Source of the DNA: Lysobacterales bacterium
GTDB lineage: Bacteria; Pseudomonadota; Gammaproteobacteria; Xanthomonadales; SZUA-38
Length of the DNA: 48,408 bases
Direction: 5' to 3'
Assembly: GCA_030065125.1 (NCBI GenBank)
Contig: JASJDM010000042.1
Span: forward strand, 1-48,408
How positions within the stretch are numbered: the first letter of the stretch is position 1; the number at the start of each line of letters is the position of its first letter. Positions 18,701-25,288 of this stretch are shown one piece after another. The notes below the pieces were generated by a model. That model ran no database searches. It was not told the origin of the DNA and was given only the letters and a program-made list of their open reading frames with translations. The position numbers and the translations under genes are program-made.

Positions 18701-19264
18701 CCAGAGTTCGCGACCGTTCACCGTGTCGTCGGCAATAAAGAACAGCTTGCTCCCGGCCGCGGTGAGGCCGCGGGGGTTCGAATTCAGATCACCCGGCGCG
18801 ATATTGGCGACCAACGTGACCCCGGCACCGGTGGTTTTGAACAGTTCGCGGCCAACCGTGCTGTCCCGCCCCGGGTAGTACACCGTCCCGTTGATCTCCA
18901 CCAGCTCTTCCGGATTGGTGGAGCCGGCAAAATCAAAGACCAGGGCCGCGCCGCTCCCGGAAGTCACCCAAACCTCCCGATTTACCGGAGACAGCGATTG
19001 CCAGGCGGTGAAAAACAGCCGGTCTCCGACCGGCGTCAGCTGATCGGGCCCGGAGCTGCCCGAGCCGGAAATGATGTCCTGAACAATGGCAGTTTCGATG
19101 AAACCCTTCTCTTCGTGGGCAGAAACGACGCCACACATGGCCACTGCAGCCAGGATCAAAAGATATGCGAGAGTCATTCTCGCCCCGAAGGCCGGGCTGA
19201 CCCGTCGACAAAGTACTCCCCTGGTCTGCTGAATCATCTGGTGGCCCCTGTAAAAAGATGTCAT
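15764..19264 (-). CDS. Very large exported metzincin-like protein with ELWxxDG propeller repeats and C-terminal FE tail
   Basis: 1166 residues from the first ATG. An ATG nine codons later (19237) has the better ribosome site (AGGGG, 7 nt spacing), and residues 30-50 form the signal peptide (LAYLLILAAVAMCGVVSA). Residues about 55-500 hold roughly nine repeats of the form GDRLFFTADDGxxGxELWxTDG...LVADINPG, a beta-propeller type. About 590-655 is Asp-rich and calcium-binding, thrombospondin type-3-like (DSDFDGIPDS, DIDADGL, DSDGDGS). A zinc motif HEIIHTFNLEH at about 807-817 fits the metzincin pattern HExxHxxxxxH, with Asn in place of the usual Gly. Ig-like strands follow, and the protein ends RIFSSGFETP. 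It is predicted to be secreted with peptidase or adhesive activity; peptidase function is inferred from the single motif. Confidence 0.85.
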   Translation of the reverse strand: MTSFYRGHQMIQQTRGVLCRRVSPAFGARMTLAYLLILAAVAMCGVVSAHEEKGFIETAIVQDIISGSGSSGPDQLTPVGDRLFFTAWQSLSPVNREVWVTSGSGAALVFDFAGSTNPEELVEINGTVYYPGRDSTVGRELFKTTGAGVTLVANIAPGDLNSNPRGLTAAGSKLFFIADDTVNGRELWVHDTVSQQTSLLQITRGPGDTTFFINPTSGPNFAALGDVVLFVADDGISGRELWRSDGLTVQQVADINPGSGSGLSFSSDPVSVASFPNMLAVGDTLFFAADDGASGRELWKTNGQVGNATRVADIRAGSLGSDPFDFAAAGSRLVFSANDGAGAGGVEPWVSDGSSAQRLRDISPGGSSSFASFFTTVGDRVFFTASDPAVGDELWVTDGTPVGTRLAANININGDSFPSKMAAGPDGLAYFFADDGENGTELWRSNGDPEGTVLVADINPGPGSSFSGNRIAATSDRVYFEADDGSRGNELWSVVVCGDDSFNKGGGSCTARPFPPPPKIPIIMVQGKLVLPSEFKVGQNNQTGNLIYLPATGTTVRALDGTQLSPMAGNNGYGKISDVYQGEVYLAVTQDSDFDGIPDSRESGEAITNPDLDNNNTPDVNEDIDADGLTFADEFYLGTIPTVRDSDGDGSIDSIDVLVDRVGRNFTVIPLLVNIYATNGTNEPSLTDPQHIRDAIDKANIMLRGARIRLAPVGIRLNVTAGDDGTGGGFSNDGKFQEAEIFKVIQAGKLELNQLPQGRGMKLAVAHSDVDSIQALENNARGVALHGQPTVIIRQLATVELTGSTLAHEIIHTFNLEHPKEGTPEDTPGNILTPGLEGRDAFTNSTDPDKGIENTQITDGQLATIERTGFLKQWGMKGSRRSPGRKIEYAGGAIVVPAEDQLPGQPAWLDIQSVDVTSELAQDQVQFLLHVGERLPTAPGSEAVYRFLMDTDNDPGTGVMIQGVAGVDREIEVWVVGDSADGQVAVSQITQHPGGEPLLLLPPPQIDSVVIMPPEGLPGPFLDSDRILLRVYKSDLNFTDDNVTITVIAETEAGDFADSATLVYDRLRYLSDPQLLLAVESATPGQSVAFTASGLTPGETYTVTANDIVVATGTVDGSGNVDATFPAPGADREDVQFVIIMDQSMLFGESVLVVPNRIFSSGFETP

Positions 19265-19481
19265 ACCTGGTCATGCGACAGATCAGCCCGAACCTTGCCA
19301 AACTTTGCCAGATGGAGCCGGGTCCGGGATGACGTTTTTTTAATGCGCTTCGCGGTTGTATGAATTCAGTATCCATCTGAGGCTTGGTAATGGATCTGCT
19401 TTGTTTGGGGCGTTGGTTCGAACAGCGGCGCCGAATCTGGCCTGTGGCCTCGCTATGGATCAGGGCTTCGGCGCGCTGCTC

Positions 19482-20816
19482 TCAATTGCTGCGCTCGAGT
19501 CGCCAGTTGCCGCCCCAGAGCAGAGCGACAACGCGGCCGCTGTCGTCTCGTTCTGCCGTCAGCGATGTGTGTAGCTGCCGATAGAAGTAGCGGTCGCTGC
19601 CGAGGGGTTCAAGCGGCAAAAAGGGACCATGGGTGCCGCGCAGGAGCAGCCCATTGGGCCCATTTTTGACCTCCAGGTACTCTCCGGGCGCGATCATGTA
19701 GCGCCCGGCGATGGTGCGCAGTGCATCTTCCGGCACATTCACGACCTGTCGACGCTTGGGCAGCGTGACGGTTTCACCGAAGGCGATTCCGGCCGCGGCC
19801 GCGCCGATGGCGGCGACGGCCTCGGATTCCAGGTTGCTGAGCACCACCACACAGGTATGGGTATCGGGATACGCCCTGAGGTGCGCGCTGTATCCCGAGT
19901 TTCGCCCGGTCTGTTGGGCGCGTCGCCGACCCTTCTCCTGGCGGACCCCCCAACCGTGAAGGAATTTCGGTGTCGACGCGTCGAGATAGTCCGAGAGGAA
20001 CGCATCGCACCAGCGCAACAGGTCATTGCCTGTAGACTTGAGCGAACCCGCGCCGATGAGGATTGCAGGATCGTAGGCAGGGCTCGGCCGGCTCATTCGC
20101 GGGGCGAAGTCGGGCACCTGGCCCTGTGCATCTGCGTCGTTGTTAAAGGCGGATGTGTTCTGCAGGTCCGCGAGTGGATACACGCGCTCGTCGAGGAAGT
20201 TGTGATAGGGCTGACGCGCCGCCGACTCGATGACAGCCGCGAGTATCGCGTAGCCGGAGTTGCTGTAAGCATCTTGCGACCCGGGTTGGAAGGCGAGCGG
20301 CTGATCGCCCAACCACCGGACCAGATCCAGCGTGGAAGGTGCGCTCGCCATCACGGCGCCGACGTCCCCAAGCGACCAGTAGTCCGGTATCCCCGATTGA
20401 TGATCCAACAGGTGACGAATGGTGATGGACTCACCCGACGGAAAGTCCACCAGGTGGTCGGCAATGGAGTCGTCCATCGCAATTTTTCCATCGCTTATCA
20501 ATGCGCGAATTGCCGCTGCCGTAAACGTCTTGGAAACAGACGCGATATGAAAGCTCGTGTCGAGGTCCGGCAGAGCTGTCCTGTCCGGCCCAGCAACGGC
20601 GGCATGTCCGACCAGTACACCGTTTTTGGCAATGGCCACAACACCCGAAAAATCACCGTTCGCGGCGAACGCTTTTGCCAATTCCTGCAAGCGCTTGTTT
20701 GCATCGCCTGCATATTCGGTATCGGCGGCGGTCGAACTCTGGGGCGATGGGCCGCACCCCCACAGGCCAACGAGCACCAGGCCTGCCAGGACCAATCGAG
20801 GCTGAACGATGCTCAT
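19482..20816 (-). CDS. Serine-hydrolase lipoprotein, beta-lactamase/penicillin-binding family (class C type)
   Basis: 444 residues from the ATG at 20816, which places Cys21 at the end of a clean lipobox (LVLVGLWGC). Frames starting further upstream lack this and run into the next gene. The catalytic SxxK is S93-V-S-K96 and the YxN is Y184-S-N. The third motif (KTG) is not clear; the region around RNSGYSAHL may replace it. This places it in the broad COG1680 family of esterases, D-aminopeptidases and PBP4*-like proteins, which are rarely true beta-lactamases. Lipidation suggests attachment to the inner or outer membrane facing the periplasm. It lies downstream of a TetR gene on the same strand, after a gap of about 240 bp. 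Confidence 0.88.
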   Translation of the reverse strand: MSIVQPRLVLAGLVLVGLWGCGPSPQSSTAADTEYAGDANKRLQELAKAFAANGDFSGVVAIAKNGVLVGHAAVAGPDRTALPDLDTSFHIASVSKTFTAAAIRALISDGKIAMDDSIADHLVDFPSGESITIRHLLDHQSGIPDYWSLGDVGAVMASAPSTLDLVRWLGDQPLAFQPGSQDAYSNSGYAILAAVIESAARQPYHNFLDERVYPLADLQNTSAFNNDADAQGQVPDFAPRMSRPSPAYDPAILIGAGSLKSTGNDLLRWCDAFLSDYLDASTPKFLHGWGVRQEKGRRRAQQTGRNSGYSAHLRAYPDTHTCVVVLSNLESEAVAAIGAAAAGIAFGETVTLPKRRQVVNVPEDALRTIAGRYMIAPGEYLEVKNGPNGLLLRGTHGPFLPLEPLGSDRYFYRQLHTSLTAERDDSGRVVALLWGGNWRLERSN

Positions 20817-20835
20817 TGCCCTGACCTGCCGGCCT

Positions 20836-21068
20836 GCATTATTCATGAACCCGCGAGGCATCTCTCTATTTCGGGGTAGCATCAAGGCCTTGGTGTGACA
20901 TTGAATGATTTCCCAAAATGACCGTGTGACGCTGCCGGATTGCCGCCTGCCGTGGCGGCGCGTCTCGCCCGATCCCGCGCCAACCATACCGGTGCTATGG
21001 CTTGCCCCACGATCGGGCGACCTGCACTCACCACGACAACCGACAATTCCGGCGTTCATGAATAATGC
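20836..21068. repeat. Separated 15-bp inverted repeat around the serine-hydrolase upstream region
   Basis: GCATTATTCATGAAC at 20836-20850 recurs exactly as its reverse complement at 21054-21068, across the stop of the TetR gene. The copies enclose about 200 bp that must hold the promoter of the serine-hydrolase gene. Each copy contains the palindrome TTCATGAA. A paired regulatory site is possible but unproven. Confidence 0.4.
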
Positions 21069-21709
21069 TGGCCAGCCGCTGGTCTCAGGTATGAGAGGAG
21101 CACCCTGGTCATTTCGCGCTTGAAGGGCTTGTCAGCCAGACCGAGCGTGCTGGACCTCGAACCGCGTTTAAGGACCAACGCGTCGCGACACGTCGCGGCC
21201 AACACGTGGATGGCCACCCGCACGGCGTCGTTCGGCATGGTCTCGCTATCCTCGCCGCGATTGCCGGCCAGGTAGTCCCGGGCCTGCGTGTAAACCTCAC
21301 CTAGGTTGTCCCCGAAGTCGGGATCGAATGATTCAGGCGCCGACCAGGCACGCAGCAGGAACGTGCGCAGCACGCCGCGGTGATCACGCATCCAGTCCGC
21401 CACGAGATCTACCAGCGCGGCCACCCGGTCGGCAAGTGGTGCGCCCGGGTCATGGGTCTGAAAAAACCGACGAAAATGCGTCGTGCGCTTCTTCTCGTAC
21501 TCCTCATGCAGGACGTGCAAGAGCGCATCTTTGGATTTGAATCGCGCGTAGAAACCCCCAACCGACAGACCGGCGTGTTGGGCAATGTCGGCGATGGATA
21601 TGCCTTCCCAGAAACGATCGAGGAGCAGTTCGGCGGCGGCGCGAAGCAGCCGCTCCTGCGAGTCGCGGCTGCGAGATTGGCGCGCCTTGTGAAGGTGGGA
21701 AACGTTCAT
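21056..21709 (-). CDS. TetR/AcrR-family transcriptional regulator
   Basis: 217 residues. The N-terminal TetR_N domain is clear at about 15-65: SQERLLRAAAELLLDRFWEG, then ISIADIAQHAGLSVGGFYARFKSKDALL. The C-terminal domain (DLVADWMRDHRGVLRTFLLRAW and beyond) is helical with no recognisable ligand. The stop lies 240 bp before the serine-hydrolase gene on the same strand, and the start faces the trypsin-like protease gene. A TTGACG-18-TAAATA promoter with a 22-bp palindrome just downstream indicates autorepression. Confidence 0.9.
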   Translation of the reverse strand: MNVSHLHKARQSRSRDSQERLLRAAAELLLDRFWEGISIADIAQHAGLSVGGFYARFKSKDALLHVLHEEYEKKRTTHFRRFFQTHDPGAPLADRVAALVDLVADWMRDHRGVLRTFLLRAWSAPESFDPDFGDNLGEVYTQARDYLAGNRGEDSETMPNDAVRVAIHVLAATCRDALVLKRGSRSSTLGLADKPFKREMTRVLLSYLRPAAGQHYS

Positions 21710-21716
21710 ACAATTT

Positions 21717-21768
21717 CCGAATGCGAATTCTTATTCGGTATTTACGCAAACATTGCGCGGGTCGTCAA
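21717..21768 (-). promoter_or_regulatory. TetR promoter with 22-bp palindromic operator
   Basis: On the minus strand TTGACG (21768-21763), an 18-bp spacer and TAAATA (21744-21739) form a promoter. Immediately downstream, 21717-21738 is a symmetric site with outer arms CCGAAT/ATTCGG and a central GAATTC. Its size and place fit the operator of a TetR dimer acting on its own gene. Confidence 0.6.
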
Positions 21769-21833
21769 GTTAAAGATGCTCTGCCTGCAGAACCCATAAG
21801 TCAGACAGACACCAGGAGACATGTGCAGCCGCC

Positions 21834-21874
21834 AGTTCCCCAAATGGGCAACCCATATCCCCTTTTGGGGAACT
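21834..21874. repeat. Strong hairpin upstream of the trypsin-like protease gene
   Basis: AGTTCCCCAAA (21834-21844) and TTTGGGGAACT (21864-21874) are perfect 11-bp arms around a 19-nt loop that itself contains TGGG-CAA-CCCA. No T-run follows, so it does not look like an intrinsic terminator. It lies between two divergent genes and could be a regulatory site or a structured 5' leader. Confidence 0.5.
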
Positions 21875-22007
21875 TCAATGGGTGTGATGCCAGTCAATAT
21901 CACGGGCGAAGCCAGTTCCAGCGCAGTTGGCGCCCGCTTTTCGATGGTGATCTCGTTCTGGTACGCAAGTTGCTACGCCAGGCTTGGTACACAAAATGAG
22001 GTGTTCA

Positions 22008-23066
22008 ATGCTGAAAAACCAACTCATGCTGATTTTGATGATGCTTCCGGCCCTTTGTCAGGCCATTGTCATTCGTCATGACCGACCGGACAGGGACTAT
22101 CGCACTTCCCACGCAGACTATCCGTATGTGGCCAGATTCGATGATGGTGCGGGGGTCCTGATTGGAAGACAGTGGCTGTTAACGGCAGCACATGTAGCGC
22201 AGCTTCATTCACAGGGCGGACTTCGTCATGCCGTGCTGAACGGCACGAGACACGAAATCGATCGCGTCGTCCTGCATCCAGATTGGGTACTCGGTGGACC
22301 GCACGACGTCGCATTGGTACGGCTGGCGGCTCCAACGGAACGCGTCGAGCCCGTGGGAATTTACCAGGGTGACGACGAGGCTGGTAAAACCGTTCAGTTC
22401 GTTGGTTGGGGTGACACAGGCAATGGGCGAGAGGGCGTCACCGCTCAGGACGGACACATGCGCGCCGCGCAGAACAAGGTGGAGAGAGTTGATGATCTTC
22501 ATGTGTTCTTTGCATTCGATGCTCCCCCGGATGGTCTCGATTTGGAAGGTGTGAGCGGGCCCGGGGACAGTGGCGGGCCGGCCCTGATCGAGGAACATGG
22601 GAAGATCTGGACGCTCGGCGTCAGCGCTTTCGCCGACGGCGAGCCCGGGCGATATGGTGTCGTCGAAATCTACCCGCGGGTTTCTCGATACGCAGAATGG
22701 ATCCGCCAAACCATGGCAAATCCGCCGACCCCCGACACCCCCACATTTCCTGATTCCGATCTTGGCAAAGTGGCTGACGGGTTCTTTCGCGCCTACCACC
22801 GCGGGGAGGATGCTTACGTGGAATTCATGCAAAACCACTCGTCGCCCGCCTTTCTCCAGAAGCGACCCGAGAACCGTTTGCGGAAAACATTTCGGACCCT
22901 CCAATCCGAGCATTTCGGCAAAATCGAGATTGCCGACATCCAGGCCGCCGGTTCCGGCAACCTTATCGTCTTTGTCCGAAGCCAATTGGGTCCGGCGGGG
23001 CAGTTCGAATTCGAACTCGATGGAGACGGGCTCCTCGGAAGCATTCAGGTAGCCCGACTAGACTAG
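22008..23066 (+). CDS. Secreted trypsin-like serine protease (S1 family) with extra C-terminal domain
   Basis: 352 residues from the ATG at 22008 (ribosome site GAGGTG). An in-frame ATG four codons earlier lacks one. The signal peptide is LKNQLMLILMMLPALCQA. The chymotrypsin triad is complete: H62 (LTAAHV), D100 (HDVALVRL) and S188 (GPGDSGGP). Residues after about 235 form a further domain (FFRAYHRGEDAYVEFMQNH and on to the end) that resembles a small alpha+beta module and is unassigned. The usual disulfide cysteines of animal trypsins are largely absent, as in many bacterial members. The gene ends about 180 bp before the remains of an integrase and an att site, so it may itself belong to an older insertion next to the island. 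Confidence 0.9.
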   Translation: MLKNQLMLILMMLPALCQAIVIRHDRPDRDYRTSHADYPYVARFDDGAGVLIGRQWLLTAAHVAQLHSQGGLRHAVLNGTRHEIDRVVLHPDWVLGGPHDVALVRLAAPTERVEPVGIYQGDDEAGKTVQFVGWGDTGNGREGVTAQDGHMRAAQNKVERVDDLHVFFAFDAPPDGLDLEGVSGPGDSGGPALIEEHGKIWTLGVSAFADGEPGRYGVVEIYPRVSRYAEWIRQTMANPPTPDTPTFPDSDLGKVADGFFRAYHRGEDAYVEFMQNHSSPAFLQKRPENRLRKTFRTLQSEHFGKIEIADIQAAGSGNLIVFVRSQLGPAGQFEFELDGDGLLGSIQVARLD

Positions 23067-23243
23067 CTGCGAGCCGGCCGCGCGCGCACTCGCCAACGGC
23101 AAACTTCCAGGTCCAGCTTCAAATGAACCAATCGCCCATCGTTAGCGGCCTTGCCTATGGGTGATTCTGACAACCCGAATGCCACCATTGGAGTTTCCGC
23201 GGTAACTCCCGCGTGACACTCCAACACCTGACCCGGGCACCTG

Positions 23244-23331
23244 TATGCTCACGCCAGGGGCAGGGCCCGAAATTGGCCCAAAATGGACCAAAACTCAGCA
23301 GCGTCGAAGGAGGTGTGTCGTAGGCAATTGA
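23244..23331 (+). pseudogene. Remnant of a tyrosine-integrase C-terminus, outside the island
   Basis: From 23272 the + frame reads IGPKWTKTQQRR and ends at a TGA at 23329-23331. This matches the last residues of the integrase remnant beside the intact tRNA (IGPKRTKTQQRR). TATGCTCAC at 23244 would encode the YAH of the active-site Tyr block but is one frame off, so small deletions have occurred. It would be the tail of the integrase of a second element lying to the left. Confidence 0.6.
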
Positions 23332-23345
23332 AAAATTTGTGTTTT

Positions 23346-23390
23346 TGGTGCCGGCTGAGGGATTCGAACCCCCGACCTACTGATTACAAA
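23346..23390 (-). repeat. Distal att site: 45-bp copy of the tRNA-Thr 3' end
   Basis: These 45 bp are identical to 32103-32147, the 3' part of the tRNA-Thr gene from the CCA end to the anticodon loop. The 5' half of a tRNA does not follow, so it is not a gene. The similarity extends with substitutions for about 75 bp on the outer side. It marks the far end of the island. Confidence 0.85.
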
Positions 23391-23545
23391 GCGAGCCGGT
23401 GAATCAGAGTCGCCCTTAAAATCATCAACTTAGCGGCGGCCGCTCACTGATACGCTACTGGAAACGACCCAAGACGACCTCGTGATATTGGGCGAGTGGC
23501 CCAAATCTGGCCCAAAATTTCCTCGCACCTCCTCCGACAGTTGAC

Positions 23546-24031
23546 TTAAGGAACGCCACGGACCACGTGCGTTAACGCTCTGTCGAAAATGAGCGAAAGC
23601 ACGACCAGCCCTAACATGATTATGTGTCCCCAGACGATCATGCCGCTGGCGAATTCGAGCTTCCCATCGTGCAAGGCAGCCGCCATGTGCGTCAGAAGTC
23701 TGCTGTCTGGAGAAGCCAATGTTGCGATGTCCGCGTAAGCCTGTTCGAGCAACGCCACTTGTCCCAGCATGAGCCGGTAGCTCAATGCGGCAAATCCCGC
23801 GTAAATCAAAATGGCTCCAGCTTTTTCAGCCCGTTTGAGGGGCCTGTCGACATAGATGACCGCTCCGAACAGGGCCAGATGTACGGTGATAAAAAGACCC
23901 CACTGAAAATCGAGGCGATCGGCGATATCCAGTGAGGCCTCGACCAAATCTGCAGCCGAAAGCCCCTGGACAGGCGCTGCCTCGGCAGCGCTCAGCACCA
24001 GGGGCAATATCATTTGCGCCATCTCAAACAT
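23546..24031 (-). CDS. Small integral membrane protein of unknown family
   Basis: 161 residues, starting 6 bp after the stop of the DUF3313 gene. Three or four membrane helices are visible: the N-terminal LPLVLSAAEAAP stretch (possibly a signal), FQWGLFITVHLALFGAVIYV at about 43-62, AGAILIYAGFAALSYRLMLG at about 71-90, and IIMLGLVVLSLIF at about 138-150. No metal or catalytic motif is seen and I do not recognise the family. As the last gene of the sulfatase operon it may be an inner-membrane partner of the exported proteins. Confidence 0.75.
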   Translation of the reverse strand: MFEMAQMILPLVLSAAEAAPVQGLSAADLVEASLDIADRLDFQWGLFITVHLALFGAVIYVDRPLKRAEKAGAILIYAGFAALSYRLMLGQVALLEQAYADIATLASPDSRLLTHMAAALHDGKLEFASGMIVWGHIIMLGLVVLSLIFDRALTHVVRGVP

Positions 24032-24037
24032 TGCTGC

Positions 24038-24673
24038 TTATTTCCGGAATTCGTCCAGTCGCTTGCGCAGCAGCCGTGCCCACTGGCTGGCCGTTTGTCG
24101 GGTTTCGGCGATGTTGATCGGACGGCTGGAACGAATCAACTGTCCCATAGAGTCGGCAGATTGAGTGTCCACCGCCCGGGCCAGAATGGCATTGCTGACC
24201 GAATCCCGAAGCTCAAGTACCAGGGTTGCTTCACCCACCGAACTGATGTACGTGGTGGTGCGCCCAACGGATTCCTCAGGCACGTGGGAAACCACATCCA
24301 GAAGCGATACACGAACAGCGAGTGTGTCGGGGCCCGGTGTACTGGCAAGTTCAAAACGTTCCGACCTGCCCAGTTCCTTGTTAAAGGCCTCGTCCAAGAT
24401 CTCCGACACCTTTTCACGCTGTTTGACGGTCAGCTCAAAGTCCGTTCTTGAGTTTCGTCGGACGGGTTTGGTTGCCACACCCAGATTCTCGTACATGATC
24501 TTGTCGTATCCCTCCAGGCTGAGCTCCGGGTGCAACCACACGGCATCGGCCTTGGTGCGTTTCTGCAATTCCAGACCGTCGAAGCTGACGTCCGCCATGG
24601 CCGAGCCGGCGCTCAGCAGCAAAGCGATGGACAGAGTTTTGATCAGGTTTTGGGTTGTGTTGTTGGTAGTCAT
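24038..24673 (-). CDS. Exported DUF3313-like protein
   Basis: 211 residues from an ATG with an AAGGAAA ribosome site. A signal peptide (LIKTLSIALLLSAGSAMA) is followed by FDGLELQKRTKADAVWLHPE and an alpha/beta body containing ELTVKQREKVSEILDEAF and TLAVRVSLLDVVSHVPEE. This pattern, with VGEATLVLELRDSVSNAILARAVD near the end, is that of the DUF3313 family of periplasmic proteins. Many members are lipoproteins, but no lipobox Cys is present here. The function of the family is unknown. It probably acts in the periplasm with the sulfatase and the channel-like protein of the same operon. Confidence 0.8.
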   Translation of the reverse strand: MTTNNTTQNLIKTLSIALLLSAGSAMADVSFDGLELQKRTKADAVWLHPELSLEGYDKIMYENLGVATKPVRRNSRTDFELTVKQREKVSEILDEAFNKELGRSERFELASTPGPDTLAVRVSLLDVVSHVPEESVGRTTTYISSVGEATLVLELRDSVSNAILARAVDTQSADSMGQLIRSSRPINIAETRQTASQWARLLRKRLDEFRK

Positions 24674-24745
24674 GGCTATTTCCTTCTGTTGATTTGACGT
24701 TGAAAAAAATTGTTAGACAAAAATGAGCCTTTTGGTCCGTCAGGT

Positions 24746-25231
24746 TTACCTGACCGTGTACCCACGGCCTTCGAGACAGGCAGCATTGGCACGCATGTAG
24801 TTCGCGCGATCATTGGCTGCGGCCTCGGCCCGCGCCGCATCCGCGGCTGTCTTGTGCTGCTCCTCTCTTGCCTTTCGCTGACGCTTCCCCTTGAAAACGC
24901 CCATCGCAGCGCCGGTCGCCGCACCCTTGCCGGTATCTCCGTCTGAGACCTCTGCGATCAGCGCGCCCTTGGTCGCGCCGCCCAGCGCCGCTTTGCCAGC
25001 ACCACCGGAACTTGAATATGTACCGGTCCCATTTTCAGCCTGGGAACCTGCCGCGGAGCTGGTACCGGTAACAGGGTCAAAACGGGATTTTTCTGCCGCC
25101 CATTGATGGCACTCAAATTCGTCTTTTTCCTGTTGTTCTGCACTCTGGCCGTTGGCCGGGAAGACATACATTTCGTCAGCAAACGCGTGCCCGGTGAGCA
25201 GCAGCAAAACCAAAATTCCTCTGTTCATCAT
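24746..25231 (-). CDS. Exported glycine-zipper protein
   Basis: 161 residues from the ATG at 25231 (AGGAG ribosome site; the next codon is also ATG). The signal peptide is short (GILVLLLLTGHAFA). The motif DEFECHQWAAEKSRFDP at about 37-53 is typical of YMGG/YXWGXW-type glycine-zipper proteins of the envelope. The Gly-rich zipper occupies about 76-113 (GGAGKAALGGATKGALIAEV and GKGAATGAAMGVFKG). A charged helix then ends in YMRANAACLEGRGYTV, another conserved tail. Such zippers insert in or associate with membranes. Two Cys residues, at the N- and C-terminal motifs, could pair. It sits between the channel-like and DUF3313 genes. Confidence 0.82.
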   Translation of the reverse strand: MMNRGILVLLLLTGHAFADEMYVFPANGQSAEQQEKDEFECHQWAAEKSRFDPVTGTSSAAGSQAENGTGTYSSSGGAGKAALGGATKGALIAEVSDGDTGKGAATGAAMGVFKGKRQRKAREEQHKTAADAARAEAAANDRANYMRANAACLEGRGYTVR

Positions 25232-25288
25232 GTTTCTCCTGAGTGAGTGGGGTCAGCTAGGTGAGCCCTGAAAATTGAGATCTCCTCG

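Noticed and set aside
19629..20879. Open frame of about 415 codons opposite the serine-hydrolase gene
   Set aside because: The minus frame has a lipobox, SxxK and YxN motifs in the right order; the plus frame has none.
23346..23400. Possible second tRNA-Thr gene
   Set aside because: Only the 3' part, up to the anticodon loop, is present; no D arm or 5' acceptor strand follows. It is an att copy.
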